DNA of 64,000 bases from Ensifer canadensis. Lineage in GTDB: Bacteria > Pseudomonadota > Alphaproteobacteria > Rhizobiales > Rhizobiaceae. A model generated the notes under the pieces. It was not told the DNA's origin and did no database searches. It saw only the letters and a list, made by a program, of their open reading frames with translations. The translations under genes were made by a program, and so were the position numbers. Position 1 is the first letter of the stretch; each line of letters opens with the position of its first letter. Location: positions 3,941,001 through 4,005,000 of the forward strand of contig NZ_CP083370.1 of NCBI RefSeq assembly GCF_017488845.2, written 5' to 3'. This document shows positions 26,014-34,653 of this stretch, piece by piece.

Positions 26014-26089
26014 GGCGCGCTTGCTCCTCCCGTTGTTCGCATCTGTCATAGGATGGCGCGCGCCGAAAAAGAAGGGCCGTGGGGCCGCT

Positions 26090-26764
26090 CTATTGCGCAC
26101 GCAGCAGATAGGCGTCGTGCTGCTTCAAGAAGATCATCAGACGCTCGCCATAGTCCGATGCCACGGCAGCCTTGACGCTCGAGCGTTCCGCCAGGGCCTG
26201 CCGCCAGGCGGAAACACGGGCAAGGCCGCTGAAGATCTTGTGGTCGACCAACGTGTCGAACAGGTCGAAATAGCGGAAGATCGGCGCAAAGACTGCATCC
26301 ACCAGGGAGAAATCCGTTCCGGCGAAATAGGGCCCGTCGCCCAGAACGGTTTCGATCGTCGCAAACTTCGCGGCGATCACCTGGCGCTTCTGCTCGAAAG
26401 CGTCGGCAGCCCCGGTGGTCTCGAAGCCCCAGAGGTCCGAGAGGATCGACGAGCCGTATTCCATCCAGCCGCGGTGGCGTGCCCGTTCCAGAGGGTCCGT
26501 CGGGTGAAGCCGGACGCCAGCCTGTGTCTCCTCGAGGTATTCGCAGATCACCGAACTTTCGAACAGGACGGCCTCGCCGGTCGTCTGCGGGATCTGCAGC
26601 AACGGCACCTTGCCGAGCGGCGAGATTTTCAGGAACCAGTCTGGCTTGGCGGCCAGATCGATGCTCGCGCGATCGAAGGCGACACCCTTTTCGGCAAGCG
26701 CGATCGCAGCGCGCTGCACATAGGGGCAGAGATGATGGCTGATCAGGGTAAGGGCACTGCTCAT
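26090..26764 (-). CDS. Glutathione S-transferase family protein
   Basis: A 224-residue GST. The thioredoxin-like N-terminal domain (1-80) begins MSSALTLISHHLCPYVQRAA, with the CPYVQ motif at 13-17 suggesting a Cys-type (omega/beta-like) active site, and ISPLGKVPLL plus ESSVICEYLEE for glutathione binding. The all-helical C-domain follows. CAGGAGACC gives the ribosome site. It is divergent from a MarR regulator over 85 bases with a repeated operator-like sequence, so it is a probable stress-inducible target. Confidence 0.9.
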   Translation of the reverse strand: MSSALTLISHHLCPYVQRAAIALAEKGVAFDRASIDLAAKPDWFLKISPLGKVPLLQIPQTTGEAVLFESSVICEYLEETQAGVRLHPTDPLERARHRGWMEYGSSILSDLWGFETTGAADAFEQKRQVIAAKFATIETVLGDGPYFAGTDFSLVDAVFAPIFRYFDLFDTLVDHKIFSGLARVSAWRQALAERSSVKAAVASDYGERLMIFLKQHDAYLLRAQ

Positions 26765-26781
26765 GGGTGGTCTCCTGGGTT

Positions 26782-26849
26782 GATCAATGTAGATGCATCT
26801 GCATGTATGTGTGCTTGCCAACACTTTCAAGATCAATGTAATTGCATCT
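26782..26849. promoter_or_regulatory. Direct-repeat operator candidates between GST and MarR
   Basis: GATCAATGTAGATGCATCT (26782-26800) and GATCAATGTAATTGCATCT (26831-26849) differ at only two positions. One ends 18 bases from the GST start, the other directly abuts the MarR ATG. AGATGCATCT inside the first is itself a palindrome. A repressor bound here could shut both divergent genes. Confidence 0.75.
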
Positions 26850-27305
26850 ATGAGCGATATTTCGAAGAATGGAGAACTGCGGCCGACGCCGGCTGCCACA
26901 CAGGCCTGGATCGGCCTCATGCGCGCGCAACGGCGCGTGCTTTCGGCGATCGAGGCGGATTTCAAGAGGGCCGGTCTGCCGCCGCTCGGCTGGTATGATG
27001 TGCTCTGGGAACTGGTGCAGGCGGAGGACGGCAAGCTGCGTCCCTTCGAGATCGAGTCCCGCACCTTGCTTGCCCAATACAATCTCTCGCGTTTGATCGA
27101 CCGGCTTGAACGGGAAGGGCTGGTTCGGCGCGAGGCTTTCGACGCCGACGGGCGCGGGCGCTGGGTGGTCGTGACTGACAAAGGGCGTGCGACACGCGAG
27201 CGCATGTGGGAGGTCTATTCCGGTTCGATCGAGGCCCATGTCGGCACAAAACTGGGTACGGACGAAGCGCAGCAACTGGCTAGTCTGCTCGCAAGGCTTC
27301 GCTAG
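26850..27305 (+). CDS. MarR-family regulator
   Basis: A 151-residue MarR protein. The winged helix contains WYDVLWELVQAEDGKLRPFEIESRTLLAQYNLSRLIDRLEREGLVRR, then FDADGRGRWVVVTDKG as the wing. The ATG at 26850 abuts the second operator-like repeat, with only weak ribosome-site sequence, which could make its expression sensitive to self-binding. Divergent GST is the likely target. Its TAG stop overlaps the beginning of a family 1 repeat. Confidence 0.9.
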   Translation: MSDISKNGELRPTPAATQAWIGLMRAQRRVLSAIEADFKRAGLPPLGWYDVLWELVQAEDGKLRPFEIESRTLLAQYNLSRLIDRLEREGLVRREAFDADGRGRWVVVTDKGRATRERMWEVYSGSIEAHVGTKLGTDEAQQLASLLARLR

Positions 27306-27406
27306 AGCATTTCCAGGAAAAGTGCGAAGCGGTTTTCCGTCAGGAAATGTGTCAAAACAGGGAGATAGAGCGTTTCTGCGGCTCTGTCTAAACCGGAAGC
27401 GCTCTC
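27305..27406 (+). repeat. Dispersed palindromic repeat, family 1, copy 2
   Basis: GAGCATTTCCAGGAAAAGTG, GCGAAGCGGTTTTCCG, CAGGAAATGTGT and AGATAGAGCGTTTCTGC match copy 1 (3476-3576) nearly base for base, in the same orientation. The right end differs more (CTCTGTCTAAACCGGAAGCG). It starts within the MarR stop codon and occupies the convergent space before ybaK. Confidence 0.78.
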
Positions 27407-27461
27407 GATCTCAGAACACGCCTGGAATGCCCAAGGACATCCTGGAGTGTTCATGTCGGCG

Positions 27462-27935
27462 TCAGGCGATCAGCGGTGCCGCCACGGCCTTGAGTGCCGT
27501 TCGTGCGTCGCCAGGTGCCAGCCGCACCTGAAGCCCGCGCTGGCCGCCATTGATGTAGACCTGTGCTTCGGAAAGCGCCGCTTCTTCGATCGCGGTCGGC
27601 ACCAGCTTCTTCTGCCCGAACGGGCTGATGCCGCCGACATGATATCCGGTCAGGCGCTCGGCATCAGCAGGCTTCATCATCGCTGCCGACTTGCCGCCGA
27701 AGGCCGCGGCCAGTTTCTTCATGCTGACTTCGCGATCGGATGGCACCACGCAGCAGACTGGCTTGCCGTCGACCTCGGCCATCAGCGTCTTCAGCACCCG
27801 GCTCGGATCCTCGCCGAGTGCTTCTGCCGCCTGCAGCCCGACGCGCTCGGCGTTCGGGTCGTAGTCGTAGGTGTGGACGGTGAAGACAACGCCGGCCTTG
27901 GCAAGCGCCTGAGTTGCGCGGGTGGTCTTGGACAT
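27462..27935 (-). CDS. ybaK: Cys-tRNA(Pro)/Cys-tRNA(Cys) deacylase YbaK
   Basis: A 157-residue YbaK/EbsC editing-domain protein which hydrolyses misacylated Cys-tRNA-Pro in trans. LKTLMAEVDGKPVCCVVPSDREVSMKKLA (48-76) contains the conserved K50. GYHVGGISPFGQKK (97-110) is the family GGxSPFG signature. The length is typical. An ArsC/YffB-like gene lies 16 bases upstream on the same strand and probably shares its transcript. Confidence 0.93.
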   Translation of the reverse strand: MSKTTRATQALAKAGVVFTVHTYDYDPNAERVGLQAAEALGEDPSRVLKTLMAEVDGKPVCCVVPSDREVSMKKLAAAFGGKSAAMMKPADAERLTGYHVGGISPFGQKKLVPTAIEEAALSEAQVYINGGQRGLQVRLAPGDARTALKAVAAPLIA

Positions 27936-27951
27936 CGTGCCTCTCCCGGCG

Positions 27952-28311
27952 TCAGGCGTTGGTCTTGTGAAACAGGGCCTCGTAGAGGTCCGGCTTGAAG
28001 CTGATCAACAGGTTGCCGTTGGCCTCGATCACCGGACGCTTGATCATCGAGGGCTGTGCCAGCATCAGCGCGATTGCCTTGTCGGTATCGAGGTTCTGCT
28101 TTTCGGCATCGGGCAGGTTGCGGAAGGTGGTGCCGGCGCGGTTGAGCACGATTTCCCAGCCTGCCTCCTTGCACCAGCGATCGAGATGGGCTCGGTCGAT
28201 GCCCTCGACCTTGTAGTCGTGGAAGCGATAGGCGATGCCCTGGCCGTCGAGCCAGGTGCGCGCCTTTTTCATCGTGTCGCAATTCTTGATGCCGTAGATC
28301 GTGACCGTCAT
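27952..28311 (-). CDS. ArsC/YffB-like thioredoxin-fold protein
   Basis: A 119-residue Spx/ArsC-family protein starting MTVTIYGIKNCDTMKKARTW, with a single active cysteine at position 11 in CDTMKK. FHDYKVEGID, RAGTTFRNLPD and IKRPVIEANG are conserved in the YffB subgroup. YffB-like proteins bind glutathione; arsenate reduction is unlikely without the arsenical context. An ATG at 28317 is an alternative start with better ribosome-site spacing. ybaK follows. Confidence 0.85.
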   Translation of the reverse strand: MTVTIYGIKNCDTMKKARTWLDGQGIAYRFHDYKVEGIDRAHLDRWCKEAGWEIVLNRAGTTFRNLPDAEKQNLDTDKAIALMLAQPSMIKRPVIEANGNLLISFKPDLYEALFHKTNA

Positions 28312-28395
28312 TCCCATGCCTTTCCTGCCTTGCGGCAAATTCGTGCTGGGAGTGATAGCCTCCCTCTCAGGGAGAGGGAAGACCTTGCCGGTGTC

Positions 28396-29031
28396 TCAGG
28401 TTACGCCGACGTAGCGGCCCGGCTTGTGGTTGATGGCAAGCGTCATGTTGACGACGGCGGCGCCAACTACGGACAGAACCAGGTTGGCCGGCGGCAGCAC
28501 GAAGAAGGCGGCGGCAAGGATCGTAAGATCGACGGCAAGCTGGAAATAGCCGGCGCGGATGCCGTACTTCTCCTGCAGATAGATCGCCAGAATGTTGATG
28601 CCGCCGAGCCCGGTGCGGTGGCGAAAGAGGATCAGCAGGCCGGTGCCCATCAATCCGCCGCCGACAATGGTCGCGTAGATCGGGTCGAGCTTGGCGAATT
28701 CCACCCATCCTGCCGTCAACTTCGAAAACAGCGCCACCAACGTGACCGCAAGAAAGGTGCGCAGCGCAAACATCCAGCCGAGCCGTTTGATCGCCAGGAC
28801 ATAGAACGGCAGATTGATGAGCGAGAACACCAGCCAGAATTGCGCGCCGGTCGCGTATTGCAAAAGAAGGGCCAGACCGGAGGTGCTGCCCGTCAGCAGC
28901 ATCGCCTTGCTGTAGATGATGACGCCGAGCGACATGATCAGCGTGCCCGTCAGGATCGCCAACGCATCCTCAAAGAGGTGGTGGCGCTCGGCGGGCACGT
29001 CCTGGGTATTGATCATTGGCTCGGCGTTCAT
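28396..29031 (-). CDS. YitT-family membrane protein (DUF161)
   Basis: A 211-residue protein with five or six membrane helices, starting with EDALAILTGTLIMSLGVIIYSKA. GSTSGLALLLQY and HRTGLGGINILAIYLQEKYG are the YitT repeats. The C-terminal DUF2179 domain of many homologues is absent. Transport function is suspected for the family but not shown. It begins 14 bases downstream of the aminotransferase gene on the same strand, so it may be cotranscribed with it. Confidence 0.85.
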   Translation of the reverse strand: MNAEPMINTQDVPAERHHLFEDALAILTGTLIMSLGVIIYSKAMLLTGSTSGLALLLQYATGAQFWLVFSLINLPFYVLAIKRLGWMFALRTFLAVTLVALFSKLTAGWVEFAKLDPIYATIVGGGLMGTGLLILFRHRTGLGGINILAIYLQEKYGIRAGYFQLAVDLTILAAAFFVLPPANLVLSVVGAAVVNMTLAINHKPGRYVGVT

Positions 29032-29045
29032 CGTCTTTTCAGTCC

Positions 29046-30215
29046 TTAGAGGTTCTTGAACTTGCCGATGACGTCATCGACTTCGGCCGTCTTCAGTCCG
29101 GCAATGTTGATGCGGCCGGAACCCGGCATGTAGATGCCGTGTTCGTTCCTGAGCCGCATCACATCCGCTTCCGAAAGCGGCAGCAGCGAGAACATGCCTT
29201 CCTGGTCGGCGACGGCGCCAAGCGCCTGCCAGCGGTCGCGCAGGCCTTCGGCAAGCGATCGGCGAATGCCTGATATACGCTGGCGCATGGTTTCAAGTTC
29301 TTCTCTCCAGTCGCGCGCCAGGTCGGCATCGCACAGGATGGTGCGCACGATGGCGGCGCCGTGATCCGGCGGTATCGAGTAGCTGGTGCGCGCCAGGCCG
29401 GCGAGGTTGGAGCGGACCGTGTCGGCCGACGAGGACGAGGCGGTCACGGCAAAGATGGCGCCGGTGCGCTCGCGGTAGAGCCCGAACGATTTCGAGCAGG
29501 AGACGGCGATCAGGGTTTCCGGGACGATGCCGATGAGATGGCGAAGGCCCGTTACGTCCTCGTCCAATCCGCGGCCGAAGCCCTGATAGGCAAGGTCGAT
29601 CAACGGCAGCAGGCCGCGCTCGGCGACGACGGCCGCGATCTCCAGCCATTGCGTATCGGTGATCACGCCGCCCGTCGGGTTGTGGCAGCCGGCATGCAGC
29701 AGCACGGCGTCGCCGGCCGAAGCACCTTGGAGCGCGCTCATCATCGTGTCGAAGAGCACGGTCTGGGACGGGACGTCGAAGAATGGATAGCCGGCCGTCT
29801 CAAGGCCCGCGGCCTTGAAGATGCTGGCATGGTTCGGCCAGCTCGGCAGGCCGATCCAGATGCGCTTGCCGCCCATCTGGCGGATGAGGTCGGCCGCAAG
29901 CCTTAGCGCGCCGGAGCCGCCCGGCGTCTGCACGCCGGCCAAATGGCTTCGGTTGATCGTGTCGCCACCGACCAGCGTCCAGAGGTGATCGACGAAAATG
30001 AGGTCGCCCTCGGGGCCGACATAGGCCTTGCTGTCCTGCGTTGCGAGCAGCCGCTTTTCCGCTTCCTTGACCGCGCGGAAGATCGGCGTGTGGCCGGTTT
30101 CGTCGCGGTAGACTCCGACGCCGAGATCGACCTTTCCAGGGCGCTCGTCCTTGCGATAGAGCCCGATCAGGGCCAGCAACGGATCGTCGGGTTGGCGGGT
30201 CAGAGCGTCGAACAT
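29046..30215 (-). CDS. Aromatic/aspartate aminotransferase (class I)
   Basis: A 389-residue PLP enzyme of the AspC/TyrB subgroup. VDLGVGVYRDETG and KAYVGPEGD are diagnostic. AGCHNPTG (175-182) and the PLP lysine K242 in SCSKSFGLYRER are intact, and the C-terminal RINIAGL carries the carboxylate-binding Arg. It probably transaminates aromatic amino acids or aspartate with 2-oxoglutarate. An Lrp/AsnC regulator is divergent with 227 bases between, which fits amino-acid-responsive control. Confidence 0.93.
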   Translation of the reverse strand: MFDALTRQPDDPLLALIGLYRKDERPGKVDLGVGVYRDETGHTPIFRAVKEAEKRLLATQDSKAYVGPEGDLIFVDHLWTLVGGDTINRSHLAGVQTPGGSGALRLAADLIRQMGGKRIWIGLPSWPNHASIFKAAGLETAGYPFFDVPSQTVLFDTMMSALQGASAGDAVLLHAGCHNPTGGVITDTQWLEIAAVVAERGLLPLIDLAYQGFGRGLDEDVTGLRHLIGIVPETLIAVSCSKSFGLYRERTGAIFAVTASSSSADTVRSNLAGLARTSYSIPPDHGAAIVRTILCDADLARDWREELETMRQRISGIRRSLAEGLRDRWQALGAVADQEGMFSLLPLSEADVMRLRNEHGIYMPGSGRINIAGLKTAEVDDVIGKFKNL

Positions 30216-30405
30216 GCCGGAATTCCCCCTTGGCAGTGACAGAGTAGCGATGGGCGATCGAGAAAGGTCGCGCCGAGAACCGTCCTCCGGCTCTCGACAG
30301 GCTTCTTCTTTAAATCAGAGACAGCGCAAAATCGATGCCGGATTTGCCACGGAGACAATATTCGCATAGATCGAATTGCGTAAATCGATGCATTTCTTTT
30401 GCTGA

Positions 30406-30415
30406 TTTGCGCAAA
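30406..30415. promoter_or_regulatory. Palindrome upstream of Lrp/AsnC gene
   Basis: TTTGCGCAAA is a perfect ten-base palindrome 28 bases upstream of the Lrp start. The surrounding 100 bases are AT-richer than the genes and include GCGTAAATCGATGCATTT nearby. An Lrp-type autoregulatory or shared site is plausible. Confidence 0.5.
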
Positions 30416-30442
30416 CGCTGAAGAGAGCGGGAAGGGCTGGCT

Positions 30443-30916
30443 ATGACGGAGCGCGGAGCGTCCAAACTCGATGCGATCGACCGGCGGATTATCCGATTGC
30501 TTGTCGAGGACGCGTTGCGCAGCAACAACGAGCTTGCGGCGCGGGTCGGGCTTTCGCCGGCACCGCTGTCGCGCCGGTTGGCGCGGCTCTACTCGGAAGG
30601 TGTTATCCGGCAAACGGTCGTGGTCGATCCGAAGGCGGCGGGGGTCGGCTTCCAGGCCTTTCTCGAAGTGACGCTGGAGCGGACCGCAAGCAAGGTCGGG
30701 CAGCGTTTCATCGAACTGGTGTCGCGCATGCCCGAGGTGGTGGAGTGCCATACGGTTGCCGGTGATTTCGACTTTCTGCTGAAGATCGCCGTACGTGATG
30801 TCGCCGACTACAAACGGCTATTGTGGACCGAGTTCGAGCAGATCGGCGAGATCAAGACTCTGCGCTCGACCATCCTTCTCGACAGTCCGAAGATGACCGC
30901 GACGATGTCGCGGTGA
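30443..30916 (+). CDS. Lrp/AsnC-family regulator
   Basis: A 157-residue Lrp-type protein. The helix-turn-helix is IDRRIIRLLVEDALRSNNELAARVGLSPAPLSRRLARL, followed by the hinge EGVIRQTVVVDPKAAG. The RAM effector-binding domain has MPEVVECHTVAGDFDFLLKI. It is divergent from the aminotransferase and likely senses an amino acid to control it. A hairpin follows two bases after the stop. Confidence 0.92.
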   Translation: MTERGASKLDAIDRRIIRLLVEDALRSNNELAARVGLSPAPLSRRLARLYSEGVIRQTVVVDPKAAGVGFQAFLEVTLERTASKVGQRFIELVSRMPEVVECHTVAGDFDFLLKIAVRDVADYKRLLWTEFEQIGEIKTLRSTILLDSPKMTATMSR

Positions 30917-30917
30917 T

Positions 30918-30946
30918 GTCCGGAACGTTCTCAGGACGTTCCGGAC
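30918..30946. terminator. Hairpin between convergent Lrp and aspartoacylase-like genes
   Basis: GTCCGGAACGT (30918-30928) and ACGTTCCGGAC (30936-30946) form an 11-base-pair stem with a seven-base loop immediately after the Lrp stop codon. No T tract follows, so termination efficiency is uncertain. Confidence 0.5.
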
Positions 30947-30969
30947 AAAGCCACAGCTTTGGCTTGGCT

Positions 30970-32031
30970 TCAGGCTTCCAGCGGGCCGGGCTTGCGTGCG
31001 GCGCTTGACGCGGTTGCGCAGGCGATTTTCATCAGGTCCGCGCGGCGACGGGCAAGCCTTGTCGATACCCGGGTAACAATCAGCCCGTCCTGCGGTGCGC
31101 GGACTTCGATGGCGCCGTCTGGCCGGCCGGGACGGCTAAGGATCGTCACGAGCAGATCGGCGGCCTTCACCCTCTCGCCGATATCGCGGTGGAAGAGGAT
31201 GGCGCCGGATTCCGGAGCGCGGATCAGCTCGATGTTGTCGAGCGGCGCGACGATGCCGCCGAATGCTGGAAGTGCTGCCCTGTCGCCGGCGACCACGCCG
31301 CGCTGGGCGAGGAAGCGCAGCACGCCTTCGGCATCCTTGCGTGCCATGTCAGGATAGACGTCGCGTGTGCCGCGAAGCTCGACCGTGACGGAGAGCCGCC
31401 CCGGAAGGCTCGTCTTCATCTGACCGGCTGCCTCATACTTCCAGGCGTAGGCGACGGCCTCTTCGAAGGCGGAGCTTTCGCCATCCGAAAGAAGCACCGC
31501 CTCCATGTCGAGAGCTGCGGCAAGGTCGGCCGCCTCCGGCCAGAAGGCGTCGTCGATATAGGCATATTGCAGCGCTTCGTCGTCGCAATGCAGGTCGAGC
31601 ATCAAGTCGGCGCCGAGCGCCATATGCAGCAATTGCCGCTTCAGCCGATCCGTGGCCGAGTAACGATCAAGATCCTCGAGAAGGCTGTCGCGCTCGCCGA
31701 GTGCGATCAGCGGAAAATCGCGGTTGAAATTGGTGCGCGAGCCGAGATCGAACCGGCCCTGCAGTTCGCCGAAATGCGATTGCGCGGTGCCGATGGGGTT
31801 TGCCTGCGGCACGACGGTGATGTCGCCGAGAATGGCGGCGTTCTTCTCCGCGTCAGCGAGCTTCTGCAGGAGGAAATGCGCCAGCGCGGTGCCGGGCAGT
31901 TCGTTGGCGTGCAGTGCCGCTTGAATATAGGTCTTCGGTGCGTCGGGGCTCCTGCCCTTGAAGCGGAAGACCGGAAGGCGCCATTCGATGCCTGCGGTGT
32001 CGCCGGCGATGATGATTTCCGAGATGTCCAT
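30970..32031 (-). CDS. Succinylglutamate desuccinylase/aspartoacylase-family protein
   Basis: A 353-residue M14-like zinc hydrolase. AALHANELPGTALAHFLL (H-x2-E) and LMLDLHCDDEALQYAY give the zinc ligands. VELRGTRDVYPD supplies a catalytic-type acid region. The C-terminal beta-domain ends with EVRAPQDGLIVTRVSTR. Members deacylate N-acyl amino acids, but this subgroup's substrate is not known. It lies alone, convergent with the Lrp gene. Confidence 0.85.
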   Translation of the reverse strand: MDISEIIIAGDTAGIEWRLPVFRFKGRSPDAPKTYIQAALHANELPGTALAHFLLQKLADAEKNAAILGDITVVPQANPIGTAQSHFGELQGRFDLGSRTNFNRDFPLIALGERDSLLEDLDRYSATDRLKRQLLHMALGADLMLDLHCDDEALQYAYIDDAFWPEAADLAAALDMEAVLLSDGESSAFEEAVAYAWKYEAAGQMKTSLPGRLSVTVELRGTRDVYPDMARKDAEGVLRFLAQRGVVAGDRAALPAFGGIVAPLDNIELIRAPESGAILFHRDIGERVKAADLLVTILSRPGRPDGAIEVRAPQDGLIVTRVSTRLARRRADLMKIACATASSAARKPGPLEA

Positions 32032-32197
32032 GGTCTCCCCCTTTTGTCTCGTGTCGAAGGCTTATCGGCATTCCCGATAGGCTCTGCAAGTGGCTAGAAA
32101 CGGGGAGCGCGGGCGTTGATGGGGGCGGAGCAAGGCTTTGCTTTTGCCGCGCATCCGTTGTCTTCTGGCTGCGCTCTCACCAGACGGGACCCTGCAG

Positions 32198-32824
32198 ATG
32201 ATCCTGATCGGCCAATATGATTCTCCCTTCGTCCGCCGCGTCGGCATCGCGCTCACGCTATACGGCATGGAATTCGAGCACCGCCCCTGGTCCTCCTTCG
32301 GCGATGCCGACAGGCTTCGTGCCTACAATCCGCTGACGCGCGTCCCGACCCTGGCGCTGGACGACGGTACCGCGTTGATCGATAGCCACATCATTCTCGA
32401 TTATCTCGACGGCCTTGTTTCCGATGAACGCGCAATGTTTCCAAGGTTCGAACCCGCCCGACATCGGGCGCTTAAGGTTGCGGCGCTTGCAACCGGGCTC
32501 GGCGACAAGGCCGTCAGCCTGTTCTACGAGAAGCGTCTGCACGGCGAAGTCTCGGCCCTCTGGGTCGATCGCTGCCGTCACCAGATGGAGGCGGCGCTCG
32601 GCGTATTGGAGGCCGGCCGGTCGGAGGGTACCTCGGAGTTCTGGTTCGGGGAGCGCATTGGCCATGCCGATATCGCCGTGGCAGTGGTGCTGCGTTTCCT
32701 GTGCGAGGTCCATCCCGAGCTGATCGCGATCTCCAACTATCCGGCGCTACGGGCACACGGGGAAATGCTGGAGGCGTTGGCCGTATTCCAGGCGATCAGC
32801 CAGCCTTTCATTCCGCCGACCTGA
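32198..32824 (+). CDS. Glutathione S-transferase family protein
   Basis: A 208-residue GST. MILIGQYDSPFVRRVGIALTLYG and NPLTRVPTLALDDGTALIDSHIILDYLD make the glutathione-binding domain, with a serine at position 9 rather than cysteine. The C-terminal helical domain includes the conserved GHADIAVAVVLRF. ATG at 32198 is the family start. It is unlike the GST at 26090-26764 in active site, so the two likely serve different roles. Confidence 0.88.
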   Translation: MILIGQYDSPFVRRVGIALTLYGMEFEHRPWSSFGDADRLRAYNPLTRVPTLALDDGTALIDSHIILDYLDGLVSDERAMFPRFEPARHRALKVAALATGLGDKAVSLFYEKRLHGEVSALWVDRCRHQMEAALGVLEAGRSEGTSEFWFGERIGHADIAVAVVLRFLCEVHPELIAISNYPALRAHGEMLEALAVFQAISQPFIPPT

Positions 32825-32938
32825 CGCCCAGCCGGAGCTTGAGAGCTATCGCGCTGCGCGCTGGCCATGATGCGAAAAGAGCCGGCGCAAAGTGCTTGCG
32901 CCGGCTCTGGTCAATGGCCGCTTCGTAGGCACCCTCGA

Positions 32939-33851
32939 TCATTCCGCGTCGAGAAAGCTGCGGATCGCCTTCACCGTCGCTTCGGGCTGTTCCTCCATCA
33001 ACCAATGGCCGGAAGCGGGAATGACCACCTCGGTGACATTGTTGGCGGCAAAGCGGGTTACGACGGCCATTGTCGGGCCGAAGGATTTTTCGCCGCCGAC
33101 GGCCAGGACAGGCATGCCGAGCTTGCCCTGTTTCAGGAAGGCCTGGTTGTCGATCGCGTCCTGATCGAAGGCGGCGAACTGGGCGAAGCCCGCCCGCATC
33201 GCGCCCGGCTGGGCATAGAGCTTGGCGTAGTGTTCGCGCGAGGCCTCGTTCCACTTCTTCGGATCGGCGGAGAATTCGTTCCAGAAGCGGTCGAGGTAGA
33301 TGCGCTCGCGGCCGGCCACCAAGCGCTCCATGTCAGGCCCGCCGAAACGGAAGTGCCACAGCAGCGGGTTCTTCAGGATCTCTTCCCACGGGCCGACGCC
33401 GGGAAGCGGCGCGTCCATCAGCACCAGCTTTGTCGTTCGTGTCGGATACTGGGCGGCAAAGGCGTAACCGACCATGTTGCCGATATCGTGTGCCACCACG
33501 TCGACCTTGTCGGCCTTCAACGCGTCGAGCACGCCGGCGATATCCTGCGCTTCTGTCTTCTTGTCATAGCCGGTCGCCGGCTTGTCCGAGAGCCCCATGC
33601 CCCTGAGATCGGGCACGATGACGCGGTGATCGCGGACAAGCTCGGCAGCAAGCGGCGCCCACATGTCGCCGGTCTCGCCGTAGCCGTGCAGCAGCACGAC
33701 GGTCGGCCCCCGAACCGCCGACGCGCACATGCAGGGTCGTGCCGTTGGTGGCGATGGTTTCCGTTGTAAACGTCGCCGGATAGGGCTGAACGTCGGCGAG
33801 TGCCGGGACGGCGAAGGCTATGGCTGCGCCGGTGATGAGGGAACGAAGCAT
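32939..33851 (-). pseudogene. Frameshifted exported alpha/beta hydrolase (epoxide-hydrolase-like)
   Basis: Two adjacent frames make one protein of about 303 residues. The first starts at 33851 with a signal peptide (MLRSLITGAAIAFAVPALAD) and reads through LHVRVGGSG. The frame is then lost at a run of five C's (33707-33711, plus strand). The second carries TVVLLHGYGETGDMW, the nucleophile elbow VAHDIGNMVG and the catalytic HWLMEEQP. Removing one C restores the family sequence. The Asp nucleophile and signal peptide suggest a periplasmic epoxide hydrolase or dehalogenase relative. It is either a recent pseudogene, a phase-variable gene or a sequencing error. Confidence 0.8.
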
Positions 33852-34066
33852 TGGTCTCTCCTGTTTTTTCGGTGTGCGCCGATTGGCGTTTCGATGGAGA
33901 GAAGATGACAGGCGTGATCTGTTCGAACTAGCCGCCAGAAGGCGGATCTACTGTTCGGCAATACCGAACGCGGCATGGCGCATTTGCTCGGTTGCTACGC
34001 GATGGGGATGGGGTAGGGCGCGCGACGGCGCGCCCTGGAAAACTTCGATGTCCGTTCGCCTGGTCT

Positions 34067-34480
34067 TTACATCGGCGGCATCTTGTCAAACTTCGGCAGC
34101 GTCGGGTCGAGGTGGTCCCAAGCGTAGCCGCGTGATCCATAGGTGACGACCTGGGGCTTGTAGCGACTCGGATCGTCGAGGCTCGCCGCGCGCACGGTGA
34201 AGAATTCGGGCATTGCGGCAAAGGTCATATAGACGGGCGAACCGCAGGTGGGACAAAAGGCCCGGGTCTTCACGTTGCCGCTATCGGCGACCATGTCCCA
34301 CAGCGTCGCCTTGCCTTCGAGCTTCACGCCGTCTCGCCTGAAGGTCAGGTGCGATCCGTGTCCGGTGCCGCTCTCGCTCTGGCAGTCGCGACACTGACAA
34401 TCGTTTGAGAAAACCGGTTCTCCAGAGATCTCGTAACGGATCGCGCCGCAGGCGCATCCACCGGTATAGGGCTTGCTCAT
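34067..34480 (-). CDS. GFA/CENP-V-family zinc protein
   Basis: A 137-residue GFA-domain protein. Zinc-binding cysteines are visible as C9 and C11 (GGCACGAIRY), C28, C30 and C33 (CQCRDC), and C76 and C79 (FCPTCGSPVY). The family includes glutathione-dependent formaldehyde-activating enzyme and many uncharacterised S-(hydroxymethyl)-glutathione-like enzymes. No formaldehyde pathway gene is adjacent, so no specific substrate is claimed. Confidence 0.87.
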   Translation of the reverse strand: MSKPYTGGCACGAIRYEISGEPVFSNDCQCRDCQSESGTGHGSHLTFRRDGVKLEGKATLWDMVADSGNVKTRAFCPTCGSPVYMTFAAMPEFFTVRAASLDDPSRYKPQVVTYGSRGYAWDHLDPTLPKFDKMPPM

Positions 34481-34653
34481 GTCATTGCTCCTTGGGCTCT
34501 GGGGACGGCAACGCGTACGTCATCGAGCGTGCTCGATGGTCGGGCATCGCAATCAGTTGTTTTGCTTGTGTTCGTGATGGCGCTACGGCGCTTGCCGAAC
34601 CGGGCGCGTCAAGGACGCGGGCACGGCGCCCGCGTCAGGCTTTGGGTGTCGTC

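Noticed and set aside
27952..28311. Arsenate reductase
   Set aside because: The thioredoxin-like fold and single Cys fit YffB/Spx-type proteins better, and no ars genes are adjacent.
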